From contig JANBQS010000161.1 in assembly GCA_027577415.1 (NCBI GenBank), forward strand, positions 1-30,023: 30,023 nt of DNA. Reading direction: 5' to 3'. This DNA comes from Coemansia sp. RSA 922. Lineage: Eukaryota; Kickxellomycota; Kickxellomycetes; Kickxellales; Kickxellaceae. Position numbers and translations under genes: made by a program. How positions within the stretch are numbered: position 1 is the first letter of the stretch; each line of letters begins with the position of its first letter. Under the pieces are notes generated by a model. That model did no database searches, was not told the origin of the DNA, and saw nothing but the letters and a program-made list of their open reading frames with translations. Below are positions 8,998 through 19,681 of this stretch, piece after piece.

Positions 8998-9972
8998 TCA
9001 GTCCTCACGACGCCTATATGGCATACGACGATGATCCTTCGTAGCATTGCGCTTTCGCCGCTTCTCCAAATAGTTGTCAAGTTTCGAATCGCCCTTAAGT
9101 TGAGTAAACTTCTCTGCGACCTCAAGACCCTTGAGCTCGCTCTTCTTCAAAAAGTACGGTGTCTTACCCTGCTTAACCGCCTCCAACTCATTCTTCCGGT
9201 GCTTGCGCTTGAGCTCCTGCGTGTGTTTCTTTTGCTTTTTGGCCGCAATCTGCGACTGCATCGAACTCACCACCGTTTGGATCCGCTGCGCCTCATCCGG
9301 GTCCCGATTCTTGACCTTTTGCATCAGCGCCTTTAGCGATTCAATCTCTTCCTCCTGTTGCTTATCAAGGAACCCGTATGACTTTTCGTACAGGTCTTCA
9401 TTAAAGTGACCAGACAGATTGTCAAACCGCGGGTCGCGTGTCTGCGGCTTGGCGATCTCGACAACTTGTCTAAACCGGCTCACAGGGCGCTTGGACGACA
9501 TCATAGCCGGCATCTTTCTATTATCTCGGTGCATGTCCTTCTTATTTCCAGCTCCAGACTTGGTCGACACTGTCTCTGGCGCGCTGTTATCGCTGTCCGA
9601 ATCGGGGTCCGAATTTTCCTCAAAGCGGCCACTGCTCAAACCAGCCCGTTGCTTGAGCTCCTGCCGGACTTTGTTTCTAGTGTCTGTCTTCTTCTTCAAT
9701 CCCATTGACTGGTTGAACTTGCTGGTGCCCATTTGCTGCTGAATGCGAATCAACTGGCTGAACGGTACTGCCGCTAGTTTCTGGCGAATCTTCTCGGCCT
9801 TTGTGTCCTTGCTATTGTCTTCCTCTTCATGGTCGCTATCACCGTCAGAAAAGTCGCTCTGCTGCTGGCTATCATCGCTGCCTTCGCCGCTATACGATAC
9901 TTCGGCGTCGGACATACCACTGCTGTCCTCATCTGACGAGTACTGCTCCACTACCTTCTTAGCCTTTGGCAT
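8998..9972 (-). CDS. RRP36: rRNA biogenesis protein RRP36
   Basis: Nucleolar component of the SSU processome needed for early cleavages of pre-rRNA towards 18S. It is 324 aa and starts MPKAKKVVEQYSSDEDSS at ATG 9972. Residues about 10-55 form an acidic/Ser-rich tract, followed by a spacer with a basic KKKTDTRNKVRQ segment. The family domain occupies roughly residues 155-324, with RPVSRFRQVVE, then RDPRFDNLSGHFNEDLYEKS and FLDKQQEEEIESLK, a long charged helix (QSQIAAKKQKKHTQELKRKH) and the signature PYFLKKSELKGLEVAEKF near the end, then the basic tail KRRKRNATKDHRRMPYRRRED. Length and order match fungal Rrp36. There are no introns. It is divergent from PEX7, and the 247 nt between their start codons must hold both promoters. 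Confidence 0.93.
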   Translation of the reverse strand: MPKAKKVVEQYSSDEDSSGMSDAEVSYSGEGSDDSQQQSDFSDGDSDHEEEDNSKDTKAEKIRQKLAAVPFSQLIRIQQQMGTSKFNQSMGLKKKTDTRNKVRQELKQRAGLSSGRFEENSDPDSDSDNSAPETVSTKSGAGNKKDMHRDNRKMPAMMSSKRPVSRFRQVVEIAKPQTRDPRFDNLSGHFNEDLYEKSYGFLDKQQEEEIESLKALMQKVKNRDPDEAQRIQTVVSSMQSQIAAKKQKKHTQELKRKHRKNELEAVKQGKTPYFLKKSELKGLEVAEKFTQLKGDSKLDNYLEKRRKRNATKDHRRMPYRRRED

Positions 9973-10219
9973 TAGTGCTCAAAATTCAGTATTTATAAGA
10001 GGAGAAAAAAAGATATACCGGAATGAGAGTAGAAAGCAAACGCAAAAGTCGAAAACTTGGACACTTTAAATTTTCGATAGATCATCAGCAACGTTAATCA
10101 GATCATCGGCCACGAAACGCAATCACATGCATGTTGAGCGACTTTGGTTGCCTCTCACTTCTCTTCACACGTCAATGCTATATTTCTCGCTTTTGTAATA
10201 TTATCAGTTATCTTTTCTT
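9973..10219. promoter_or_regulatory. Divergent promoter region RRP36 / PEX7
   Basis: The 247 nt between two head-to-head start codons must contain both promoters. No strong TATA box is apparent on either strand. The PEX7 side carries pyrimidine-rich stretches (about 10145-10165 and 10205-10219). Confidence 0.4.
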
Positions 10220-11170
10220 ATGTCGAGGGGATACCGAACGACAGGCTTCAAGGGCTATGCCGTAAAATTCAGCCCCTTTACTGATACACTATTAGCCGCC
10301 GCCACTAGCGCAAACTTTGGTCTAGTAGGCAACGGGCGGCTCTGCATCCTAAGCACACGCCAGAGTCCCACCGCCCTATCGCCACTACAACAATACGACA
10401 CCCAAGACGGACTATTCGACTTATCATGGAGCGAACTCCACGAAAACCAGCTAATAACGGGTAGTGGCGACGGCAGCATAAAGCTCTGGGACATTTCCAT
10501 TCCAGGTCTCCCACTATCCAAATACCAAGAACATACTCGCGAAGTGATGAGCCTAGAATGGAACTACGTATCCAAATCCACGTTCCTCTCCTCCTCTTGG
10601 GACAGCACAATCAAGCTCTGGAACCCCGCCAGCCCACACTCGCTCCGTACCTTCCAGGGCCACACAGGGTGCGTGTATACGGGAGCTTGGTCTCCCCGCA
10701 ACTCGGATCAGTTCGCCTCTTGCGGTGAGGACAAAACAGTCAAACTATGGAGTACCAATGACCCGCACGGCAAACCAATGGCTTCGTTCGGTGGACACAC
10801 GGATCAGGTGCTCTCTTTGGATTGGAACAAATATTCGCCAACTATGTTTGCTACGGCGTCGGTAGATAAGACGATAAAGATCTGGGATGTGAGGAACCCT
10901 CGTGGTCAAATCTCAATGTTTGGTCCATTTGAGTTTGCGGCTAGAAGAGTCAGGTTCTCGCCGTTCTCGCCCAACTATCTCGCTACTGCCGGATACAATA
11001 TGTCAGCCAGCGTCTGGGACGTGCGTACTGGTGCCGTCACCTTTGTGCATGACGCTCATACCGAGTTTGTGTTTGGAGTTGACTGGTCGCTCTTCCATCC
11101 AGGCCAAATGGCTACTTGTGGCTGGGACGAGCAAGTCCACGTCTTCAATGTCCCAGGTACACAAGTCTAG
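10220..11170 (+). CDS. PEX7: Peroxisomal targeting signal 2 receptor PEX7
   Basis: Cytosolic WD40 receptor that binds PTS2 (N-terminal nonapeptide) cargo and, with a co-receptor, delivers it to the peroxisomal docking complex. It is 316 aa from ATG 10220, close to human PEX7 (323 aa). Starts YRTTGFKGYAVKFSPF, typical for the family. WD repeats are visible by their ends: DGSIKLWDI (about residue 90), WDSTIKLWNP (about 133), DKTVKLWST (about 175), DKTIKIWDV (about 220), NMSASVWDV (about 265) and a final DEQVHVFNV. GH/H-D starts such as QEHTREVMSLEWN, QGHTGCVYTGAWS and GGHTDQVLSLDWN precede them. The C-terminus is complete (WSLFHPGQMATCGWDEQVHV). No intron. Convergent with ITFG2, with 54 nt between stops, so the 3' untranslated regions probably overlap. 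Confidence 0.95.
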   Translation: MSRGYRTTGFKGYAVKFSPFTDTLLAAATSANFGLVGNGRLCILSTRQSPTALSPLQQYDTQDGLFDLSWSELHENQLITGSGDGSIKLWDISIPGLPLSKYQEHTREVMSLEWNYVSKSTFLSSSWDSTIKLWNPASPHSLRTFQGHTGCVYTGAWSPRNSDQFASCGEDKTVKLWSTNDPHGKPMASFGGHTDQVLSLDWNKYSPTMFATASVDKTIKIWDVRNPRGQISMFGPFEFAARRVRFSPFSPNYLATAGYNMSASVWDVRTGAVTFVHDAHTEFVFGVDWSLFHPGQMATCGWDEQVHVFNVPGTQV

Positions 11171-11224
11171 ATACTATCACTTCAATTCGTGTACTTTTAT
11201 TTAATAGAACAAAAATGAATACCG

Positions 11225-14200
11225 CTATGGTATGGACAGACAGCTGCGCACCCAGTTGGCAAGTCCTGGAATACTCGCCAGGTTGACCTTTTCGTTGATC
11301 GTGCTAGAGTCGATGCCCAAGTCCTTGCAGAATATATCCTTGAACACCAGCAGTTCTGGGGTAGCCAGCTCAATAAGGTTGCAAACGCCGACATCGTACA
11401 AGTCAACAGACTTGATGTCCGCCCAGATCGGACAGAGATACGGGCCAGGCAAGTACGACGAGTGGTAGCGCCCAGAAGTGTTGGCATTTTCCTGCTTTAC
11501 AAACGGCCGAGTGCTGTTATCGCTAGAGTCAAAGGTACGACCACCGCTAAAGTTGTAACTCCGACTGTCGTCCGCGTTGTTAACTGCCGTACGCGGCGCG
11601 CTATTATCGTTGCCTTGGCCCTCAGCCTTGCTAGCACGATGCTTGCGCCAATTCTTTGTTGAGTACGGATAATCAAGCTCGCTAAACGAGACAAGCGAGC
11701 TGAACGCAACCTCCGTTGGCAATGGCATCCACGGCTCCATGTTGATTCGGCGGTGCGCCAGATCAGCAACCGAAAATGGCTTGTCATAGCTGGTAGTGTC
11801 GATACCGCTCATGATAGCCCTGGCCTTGGATGCCGGCGTGTGCAGTGACTCTGGCTCGTCTCGGAACCACGTAGCGCCGTAGACATCGTCCATCTCTGCA
11901 ATCTCATCCAAGTGGTAGTACGCCCAAATGCGATCCTTATAGTCGACATAGAATAGACATGGGACGTTAGGACCACCCGTAGCTGGCGCATAAGTATCAG
12001 CCAAAAAGGCGGACACAGTGTCTTGGAACTTGAACTGGATGACGCTGCCATTAGCCCGCAAACGCGACAAGAGCCCAGTAACGTCGTGAAACGCACTCAG
12101 CTGGCCGTAGAATGTCGACATGTTAGTGTTTTGCGTATCCAAGTAGCTGTCCTTATCCGATGCCGAGGCAGTTGCTCCAGCAGTCTCATTTGCAATTGCA
12201 TTGCGAACGCTCCAGTTATGATGGAAGAGCTCACTATAATGAGCAATGTCCAGCATCGTGCCTACGTCAACAAAGTACGTGGTGCCACGCCAAGTGCTTA
12301 CCACCAAGTGGTCGCAAACACGCAGAGCTCGGCGGTAGTCATCCCTGTTCTCCCCGTACCAGCCAGTCAGCGCAGCAGCAATGTCGGTACTAAGCGACTT
12401 GGCCGCCAGCCGCACGTCAGCGCGAGCCGAGAGATATGGCGATGTGGGCATATTGTTCTTTGAGTTTCGCTCCGCAGAAGACGCGACACCACCATATGCC
12501 GCCGCACTGTTGTAGTTAGGCGCCGCCTCATCGCTAGTGCCATCCTCGGAGCAAACCACTCGATCGCCAGAGTGCTGAGGAGGAACATGCACTCGAGGCG
12601 CTCCCGATAGCCTGCGCACAGCCGGGGAGAGTGAAAGGCCTGGGGTAGTAAACTCACTAGGCTGCACATCAAGATGGTCTTCGTCAGTAAGGGCATTCGA
12701 CGTAACGTAAGGTCCGGCTGTAGATGACTCGGCCACGCTTTGCTGAGCGCTGTTGCTAGTCGCCCAGTCGCGAATGTGGCCGCCAGTGTTGCGTATCGCG
12801 CGGCCTACACGATGGTACTTGAGATTCTCTCTAAGCCGCGCGCCATTGAGTCCATACCTGACCGCCTTTGACAACGTGTTGTTCCGCGAGGCGCTTGGCG
12901 ACAGCTCAGTACGCCTAGCAGGTCGGTCGCCAGGCAGGTCGTAGTTTAGGCGCGTCTGACTGTGAAGCTTCTTCATCCGGCTCCGAGCAACTCTGCGCCG
13001 CTGGTGTTCGAGGTGGTTTATCAGCATCACGCGATCCTCAACAGACACCGAGTAGTATGCGGCATTCAACAAGTCGTGGTGAGACAAACCGATGCGCCGG
13101 TATATCCGCTTGGCGGGAGAGCTGGACAGGAGCTGGATCCCAAATTCTTGGTTGACGTTAATATTGCCATCCAGCAGCATAGTCTCCAGAGGCGATAAAT
13201 TACACACCTCCTCGTGCATCTTCACTTTCCAGATACCAAGCACCGGATCCTTTGCACTCAAGCTGACAAAGTGGCTGACTTTGCGCACTGGGTCAAACAC
13301 GGACACAACTCCGTCCATCGAGACCAACGAAACCAGTTCGTTCAGCTCAAACTCGCACTCAGATTCACAACTAGCACCGCTGTCGTCATTGCTTGTTTCG
13401 CGCACAACCCGTGCCCGATCAGTCGGACCAGATAGAATCCGCCGCATCCGCTTTCCAGCTGCAACGCCACCGACCATGTAAGTTGCCACGTCCATCTCCA
13501 TAGGCTGTGGTGCCTCTTCGATCTCCTCCTCCTTCACTTCATCGACCGGCATCTGATTAATACTGGCTCCCGTACCCAGCGACGAGTGAGACCTGGCCGA
13601 CGGCGGTTCAGTCCCCATCCAGTAGCTGCGCCCTGCCACCTCATCGCTAAAGGGGGTAATAGCCATATCGCGCGTGGGAAGAGCCACCGGAGGTCCAACA
13701 GTCGAGGAAGAGGGAGCCGCATTAGGCAGAGGCTCACTCAAAAACCTTCCCCCACTAACTGCTGTCGCCGAGTTCCTACGACTTGGGCCGCGGGACTGCT
13801 CACCGCTTGCGTTGGCGTCATCCTGGTCCTTGATAGTACTCAGACCGCCTCCTTCTTTAAAGCTCGACCAGATCGCCATCGAGGGACTATAGCGCATAGC
13901 GTGCTGACCACGCTGTGGCGAGGCTGAAGCCAGTGGTGGCGGTGGCATCGACGGTGCAGCAGCAATGGCAGCGGGACTGACACGGTGTCCGCGAGTGAGC
14001 TTGCGCATGCTTTCTATTCGGGCGCTTCCAGCCCGATCCGCTGCGTTAGATACCGAGGGCCCTGTCGACATTGACGACGATTGAATAGCCATTGGCTCTC
14101 TGGGCATAACCCCTGACGAAGTAACACCGCCGCCGCCACTGACCTGGCCAAGTCCATGATCCGAGATCGGACCACTAGTTATTGGCGTAATGTAACCTGT

Positions 14201-17200
14201 GGGAAGACCGCCATCCTCGCCACGCCGGTTAATCGTCGAGCTAGCGTTAGCACGTTGGCGGATGCCATTGCCAATGTAACCACGGAGACCAGCAAACCCC
14301 AAGTTTTGCCTCGTGTGCTGAATGGCTCCTAGCCCAAAGCCACCTAATTCAGGGGTCATAGCGCCGCTAGAGTACTTTCCGCGGTATATTGGGCTGGGGC
14401 CAGAGCTTGGGTTATAGTTCTGACCACGCAATCCCTCGCTGCTGACCCACTGCAGGCTCCGCTTCGACCGCAGGTTGGACGACAGGGATGTTGGTCCACC
14501 CATGGTCCCGGAGTTGAATACAGACACAGATCCATTGCTGGCAAACGATTTTCTGGAGCTGGCAGTCGGAAGAGCCGAGCCAGACTCGATGCGAGCTCGG
14601 GGCGCAGAATTGGCGGCTAAGTGAGTCAGTGACTCGCTGGACGGGAACTGTGAAACTGCCACCACCTCGGTACTAAGTCCGAGACTGGGAGTCAGGGCAT
14701 TATCGGTAAGCAGGTGCCGGTTTGGCTGCGACCTAGGCGGAGCTGGACTAGGTACTACTATGGGGCTTTTGGCCATAGCCCCGGCAGAACCATATGTCGC
14801 TCCTGGAACATGTTGCGCCCAGGAAATGCCCCCGCTCTGCCAACTCGGCGACTGGCAAATGTACGAGCTAGACATTGCGGTGTAATCCATACCCGAGTAC
14901 TGCTGGTACGACATGCCCATCGACGTCGACAAGTGCAAGCTGTGAACCGAGCGACTAGCATCCACGTTCATCAGGTGCGCGTTATTGCCACCTGTTAGAT
15001 CTAACAGGGGGACACGCGGCGGCTCAACTGTTGGCAACATTGTCCCATTCAACATATCGATGGGCACAAAACGCCCGCCAGGCTTGCTGAGGATCAAGTA
15101 CTTTTGACGACTCTCAGCAGCTTCTCCTGGTCCAGATGCAGGAAGCGTACCCAAGTGCAACTTGTGACCACCATCATCGCCGTCCTGCGGCGAGCTTGGT
15201 GCTTTGTCGGGACTGTCGGGCGTGGCCAATTGCTTGCCGTTGGCACTGCTATCAGATTCGGCGATCTTCGCGACCTGAGACTCGTCGGGCTCCTTAGCAA
15301 CCAAGCTTAGTCCAAGTGGCTGGGGGAGGTTTATGCCCGAATACGGCATGGTCATTCCTGCAACGCCAGTTGCTACATGGCCAACAGGCGGACCTGGATT
15401 TGTCTGAACACAGCCTCCAACAACGCGCGCTTTGGTCGATGTCGCAGCCGCCATATCTGTAACCGAATCGGACGAGCTACTGCCATCGCTGTCGCTAGTA
15501 TAAAGCGAGCAGTCACAAGATGAGCAGTCACAGTCAGAATATGAGTCTGAATCAAGCAACTTTTCCTGCTGAGCCAGAGGCGTCCCAAAGGCGCTAGCGG
15601 GCGCGTTGACAATAGACACATTTCCCGGAATGTTGTCCAAGAACCAAGTAGCTACCTTGTCAGCACTAGTAGTTGACCAGTCGACGATACTCCGAGGTGG
15701 CGGCAACATATCCCCGATCTCGCGCTCAAGCGGCGCAAATAAATTACACAGCTGTCGCTCACTGTCCATAGGCAGCATCTCAGCTGCCAAACGGTCTGCG
15801 TGTAGCGCGGATCGCTCGCCAGAGCCTAAACCAAGCTTGGCCAATCGCTCACTGACCTGTGAGGCAATACTATCATCGTCTTCGGTATCCGCATTTCGCG
15901 GCGGCAGTGGGTAGTTTGGCTTTGAAAAGCTTCCTCTGGCGCTGACGGTAACCTCCAGCGGCTCTGCAACGTTGCCAGCGCCGGTATTATATATGCTGCC
16001 CTCGTGCACGCTCACGTTACTCCCAAGGCTTTCGCGGCGACTACTTGCAGCGAGACCACCGCCTTGCTGCTGCTGGTGCTCTGACGCGCTTGCATAATCG
16101 ACGGTGAGCGAGTTGAGCGATGGAGCCCGCTGCTTGGGGGGAGCAGCACTAGCAATGCTTCCGCGGCGGCTATGTCCACGGCTAGACGGAGCTATGGATT
16201 TTATAAGACTCCCACTGCGACTGTGACCTCGACTGCCAGACCCAGTTACTAGTCGGTGCAGCATAAACGGGTCAACAAACCCAGGAGCATCCGCATAATC
16301 ACGGGTCCTGGAGACTGGTTGATCCAACTGACTTGGCTCGGATTCGAGCTCAGGCTCGGGTTCGGGCTCCGTAGCAGTTATAGCAGGCGCTGCCGTTATT
16401 TGAATGTCAGTTGGCACATTAGGCGAAGCCTCGTCAATGTCGCACATGTGAGCATCGCGCGCATCCATGTCGCTAGAGCGCCGCTCCGGCATTTCTTGCA
16501 GAATACCCAGCGCGCCGATGCAAACACTGTTCTGCCGGGGCCGTGTCTTGCGACTAGCCTCAATAGCTGTTGGTGACTGCTCAGAGTACGTATGTGCGTA
16601 ATTCTGCGAGGATGTTGACCCAGCAGACAAGTCGAGAGTAGTGCTCGCTTGCCCAGTACCCGGTTGGCCTAACTCGGTAGTCTCGTCGCTAGTACTAGGC
16701 AAACGCGAGTGTGTCTTTGTCGACTGGCCGCTGTTGTTCGCCGTCGCCGCACGCGAGTGACTGATACTGGGAGGAGCTGTCTGGTTGTAAGACGAGGCAG
16801 GACGCCTGCTAGCGTCCCACCCCGACATAATCCCGCCAAAGCTCTCGCGCATGCGGCTAGACAGAGACATGCGGTTGCCTGAGCTCCGACGACGAACCGA
16901 AGTAGGCGAGGTATTTGGCACCGCTGCTGTTCCTTGAAGTGCGTGGATCCGCGCCTGTGCTGGATCGAGACACGAGTCGGAGGCCAGCGCTTCAAGAGCT
17001 GGTTGTGCCTCTGGCTCAGATACGTTAGCCAGCTGAGGGAATACTCGAACTTCGCCGACAACCGCGCTTTCTGTTTTACGATCTACCGGCGTCAACGAAA
17101 TGTCTTTAATGGACTTGAACAGGTTGTTAACCAAGTTCAAGTCCGACTCGGCTCCTGGAATAGCACTGCTGGGCGCAGTAGTACTACCATGCTTCAACAC

Positions 17201-19372
17201 CTTGCCCGAGTGGCCAGTCTGAGTCCCTAGCGACTTCTTTCTGCCGTTTTTAGAGCCGCCCAGCGGCCTGGCACTCTTTTGAAAGTCGTTTGAATCAAGA
17301 TCCGAGGCATCGGGCGAGCGTGGCGCAGACATGTGCAAGTATGGCGATCCATTGCCAGTCATATTCACGCTAGGCAGAGTCGTCGGGATAGTGCTAAACA
17401 CGCCCAGCGACGACAATGTAGGCTTTACCGCGTGCTTGACAGTCGACTCGATTCTAAATATGTACACGAATCCGTCGGTCGCCGTAAGCACCAGCTCATT
17501 GAGCCCGTTGTTGTCGATATCGGCTACAATTGCGTGCTCAACGTTTGTCGGGATAGCAAACGTCATGTCAGGCCGATCAAGCACGTAGGGGAACCAGTCA
17601 CCGCTTTTCTTGCCCAAATTGGCGCCCCAAATGTTTTCGATATCGTCAGCCTCCTCGCGCGACAGCAAGGGAATATCACCGTTGTCTGACATCGTGTCGG
17701 GAAAGTCAATGTCAGAGTCAATGTCAGCATCGCCATAGGCCGCGCTCAACGAGTCTGCGCCAGCATCCGACGTGTTGTGATGACGACGACGACTGCCGCT
17801 GCCGCCTGTTTCAGCGCTAAACCCCCTCTGGCCAGCGCCTGCGTGTGCACGTATACCCGCAGGCGATACAGGAGACCGGCCTATCTCGCTGTTCCGCCTT
17901 GTGTCGCGGTAAGCAGATCCCCTGTGCTCCCTGCCCTCGCACTTGTCCAAGATGGTCAGCGGAGGATCTCTCTGAGAAGATAGGTTGCTGGTGAGGGCCA
18001 TGTCTGAACCGGATGCAAGTGCCGCATCCTGGTTGTCTGACTCGTGCGGATGGCCGCCAACTCCAGATACGGACCTTCGCGCGGTATTCGACATGTACGC
18101 ATGGCCGTTCGGACCGCTGGCAAACGATCTCGACACGTCTGCATAGCCAGGACCGGAAGCCAGTTGCGCTGTGCTCGCGGCCATGCGTGGCAACACGGAT
18201 GCATTCGCAGGACCCGAGGTATTCAGGGCCTCTGTCGTGGCCGTTTCGTGGTTGTGGATGGCGGGAGTCGACACGCTGTTGCTATAGCCTCGACGACGGT
18301 TGTTTCCAAGGTTGGTTGAACTGGTTGGGTTATCAAAGACAGCGAATTTTGTATGCGGCGAGCTGCCTTGCTTCAGACCACCAGTAGAGACATCGGTCTG
18401 CAATGGAGCACCATCACCGGCATCTCTGCTGAGAGGCCGGCCAGAACTACAAGACAGTCCTGCTTGGTGAGAACTGGGCTGATCCTCAGACCGGTCGTTG
18501 ATGTCTGTGACTACACCGTCTTTGAAGAATCGATCCTGTGAGAATCGGCGATAGTGATTGTGCTGTCTTCTTCTCTTGGCGATATCCGGATGAAAGCGGC
18601 GCTTAAACGGATAGTCAAAGATATGACATTTTCCTTCTCCGTTGACCACGACAATAGAATTGTGGCCACAGTTACAAATGTCTGCAACCACAACCGAGGA
18701 TATAGTTCCCAGCTTTTGCGCCAGGATCCAGGGCTTACGGCCGTCGCGCTCGATATCCAGCGCGTCCTCCCATTTGACATGGCCAGGGTTTTCACAATCC
18801 CACTGGCCCGCCCCTGACTCTCTCCGCGCACCGTCTGTGTCATCTTCGCTAGAGTCGCCAGAACCCGTTTGGGAGGCCAGGGTCTGGTCGCCGCCCTGAA
18901 ACATATGCAGAATGTCGGTCAGCGACAGTGACTCGTGGTTTGAGCTCAGCCCTTGCATCAGGCTATTATATGTGCCCTGTCGCCGCAAAACAGCCAGCTC
19001 GCTGCCAGGCGCAGCTTGGTCAGTAGGAAGCTCACCGCGGTCAATGGCATCCCAGCAGTCATACTCTGGCTCGATCTGTTCTTCGGATAACCGCCAAGAT
19101 CCACAGCCGCCTCGGCCGCGAAAGATCGCCAGCTCGCCCTGGACGCTACCAACGACAAACTCTTTGCACTATATAAGCAACAAAAAAAAGAATACATTTA
19201 TATTAGTATATCCCTTTTACTCTAGTGTGCGTGCTTATATTATTCTCACTCTCAATAGCAACCAATTGGTACGTACGCCATCGTTGTCAACATCGCCCGT
19301 GGCCAATGCTCCTGGCAACACAGTTCCACGGAACGACCACTGCAAACGCGACGAAAGCGATATAGTGCGCAT
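11225..19372 (-). CDS. ITFG2: KICSTOR subunit ITFG2 homologue, giant form, two exons, 2679 aa
   Basis: In animals ITFG2 is a beta-propeller subunit of KICSTOR, which anchors GATOR1 on lysosomes so that amino-acid loss turns TORC1 off. Exon 1 is 19372-19277 (32 codons, MRTISLSSRLQWSFRG to GDVDNDG), donor GTACGT; a 108-nt intron ends TATATAG; exon 2 is 19168-11225, in frame. The start resembles human MRSVSYVQRVALEFSG, then GDVDND. Other matches: residues about 33-50 (CKEFVVGSVQGELAIFRG), about 175-220 (PWILAQKLGTISSVVVADIC to GKCHIFDY), about 570-605 (IVADIDNNGLNELVLTATDG, an FG-GAP-like blade), about 1965-2010 (LVSLVSMDGVVSVFD), about 2305-2330 and about 2403-2460 (CLFYVDYKDRIWAYY), and a C-terminal helical part (LIELATPELLVFKD). 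The animal protein is about 450 aa; here long Ser/Pro/Ala-rich insertions separate the blades. No other introns are evident. Confidence 0.85.
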
Positions 19373-19681
19373 TTCAGACAAAGGAACAAAAGGTACACTC
19401 TAAACGATGAGCGCGCGCAATTATTGATAAAAAGTATAGAGAAAGTGCGCGTGAGTAGAAAGAGTTGACGCAAAAAGTTATTGCACGCGCCCTCTGCCTG
19501 GTTCAGTCGGCGGGTATCACCTGGGGCCACGCATACGCCGACTCAGAGACACACAGTCACGTGTCCTCAGCTCAAACGCCTCGGGCTAATCTCGACCAGG
19601 ATCAGGACCATTTGCAGCACCAGGCTGCGGTATGTGCTTATCTCTCCTTCTTCTCTCCATTAGCACCTGTTTTTATCTACC
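19373..19681. promoter_or_regulatory. Divergent promoter ITFG2 / DUF89 gene with an E-box
   Basis: The 309 nt between two head-to-head ATGs contain GTCACGTG at 19556-19563, an E-box of the Cbf1/Pho4 or TFEB class, 119 nt before the DUF89 ATG and 184 nt from the ITFG2 ATG. No clear TATA box is seen. The DUF89 leader is T/C-rich (about 19640-19678). Confidence 0.4.

Noticed and set aside
11232..18899. Numerous antisense and alternative frames over ITFG2
   Set aside because: Low-complexity coding sequence leaves other frames open by chance; none has recognisable features.
19166..19177. CACTATATAAGC taken as a TATA box on the plus strand
   Set aside because: It is the end of the ITFG2 intron (TATATAG acceptor) on the minus strand, and no plus-strand gene follows at a suitable distance.
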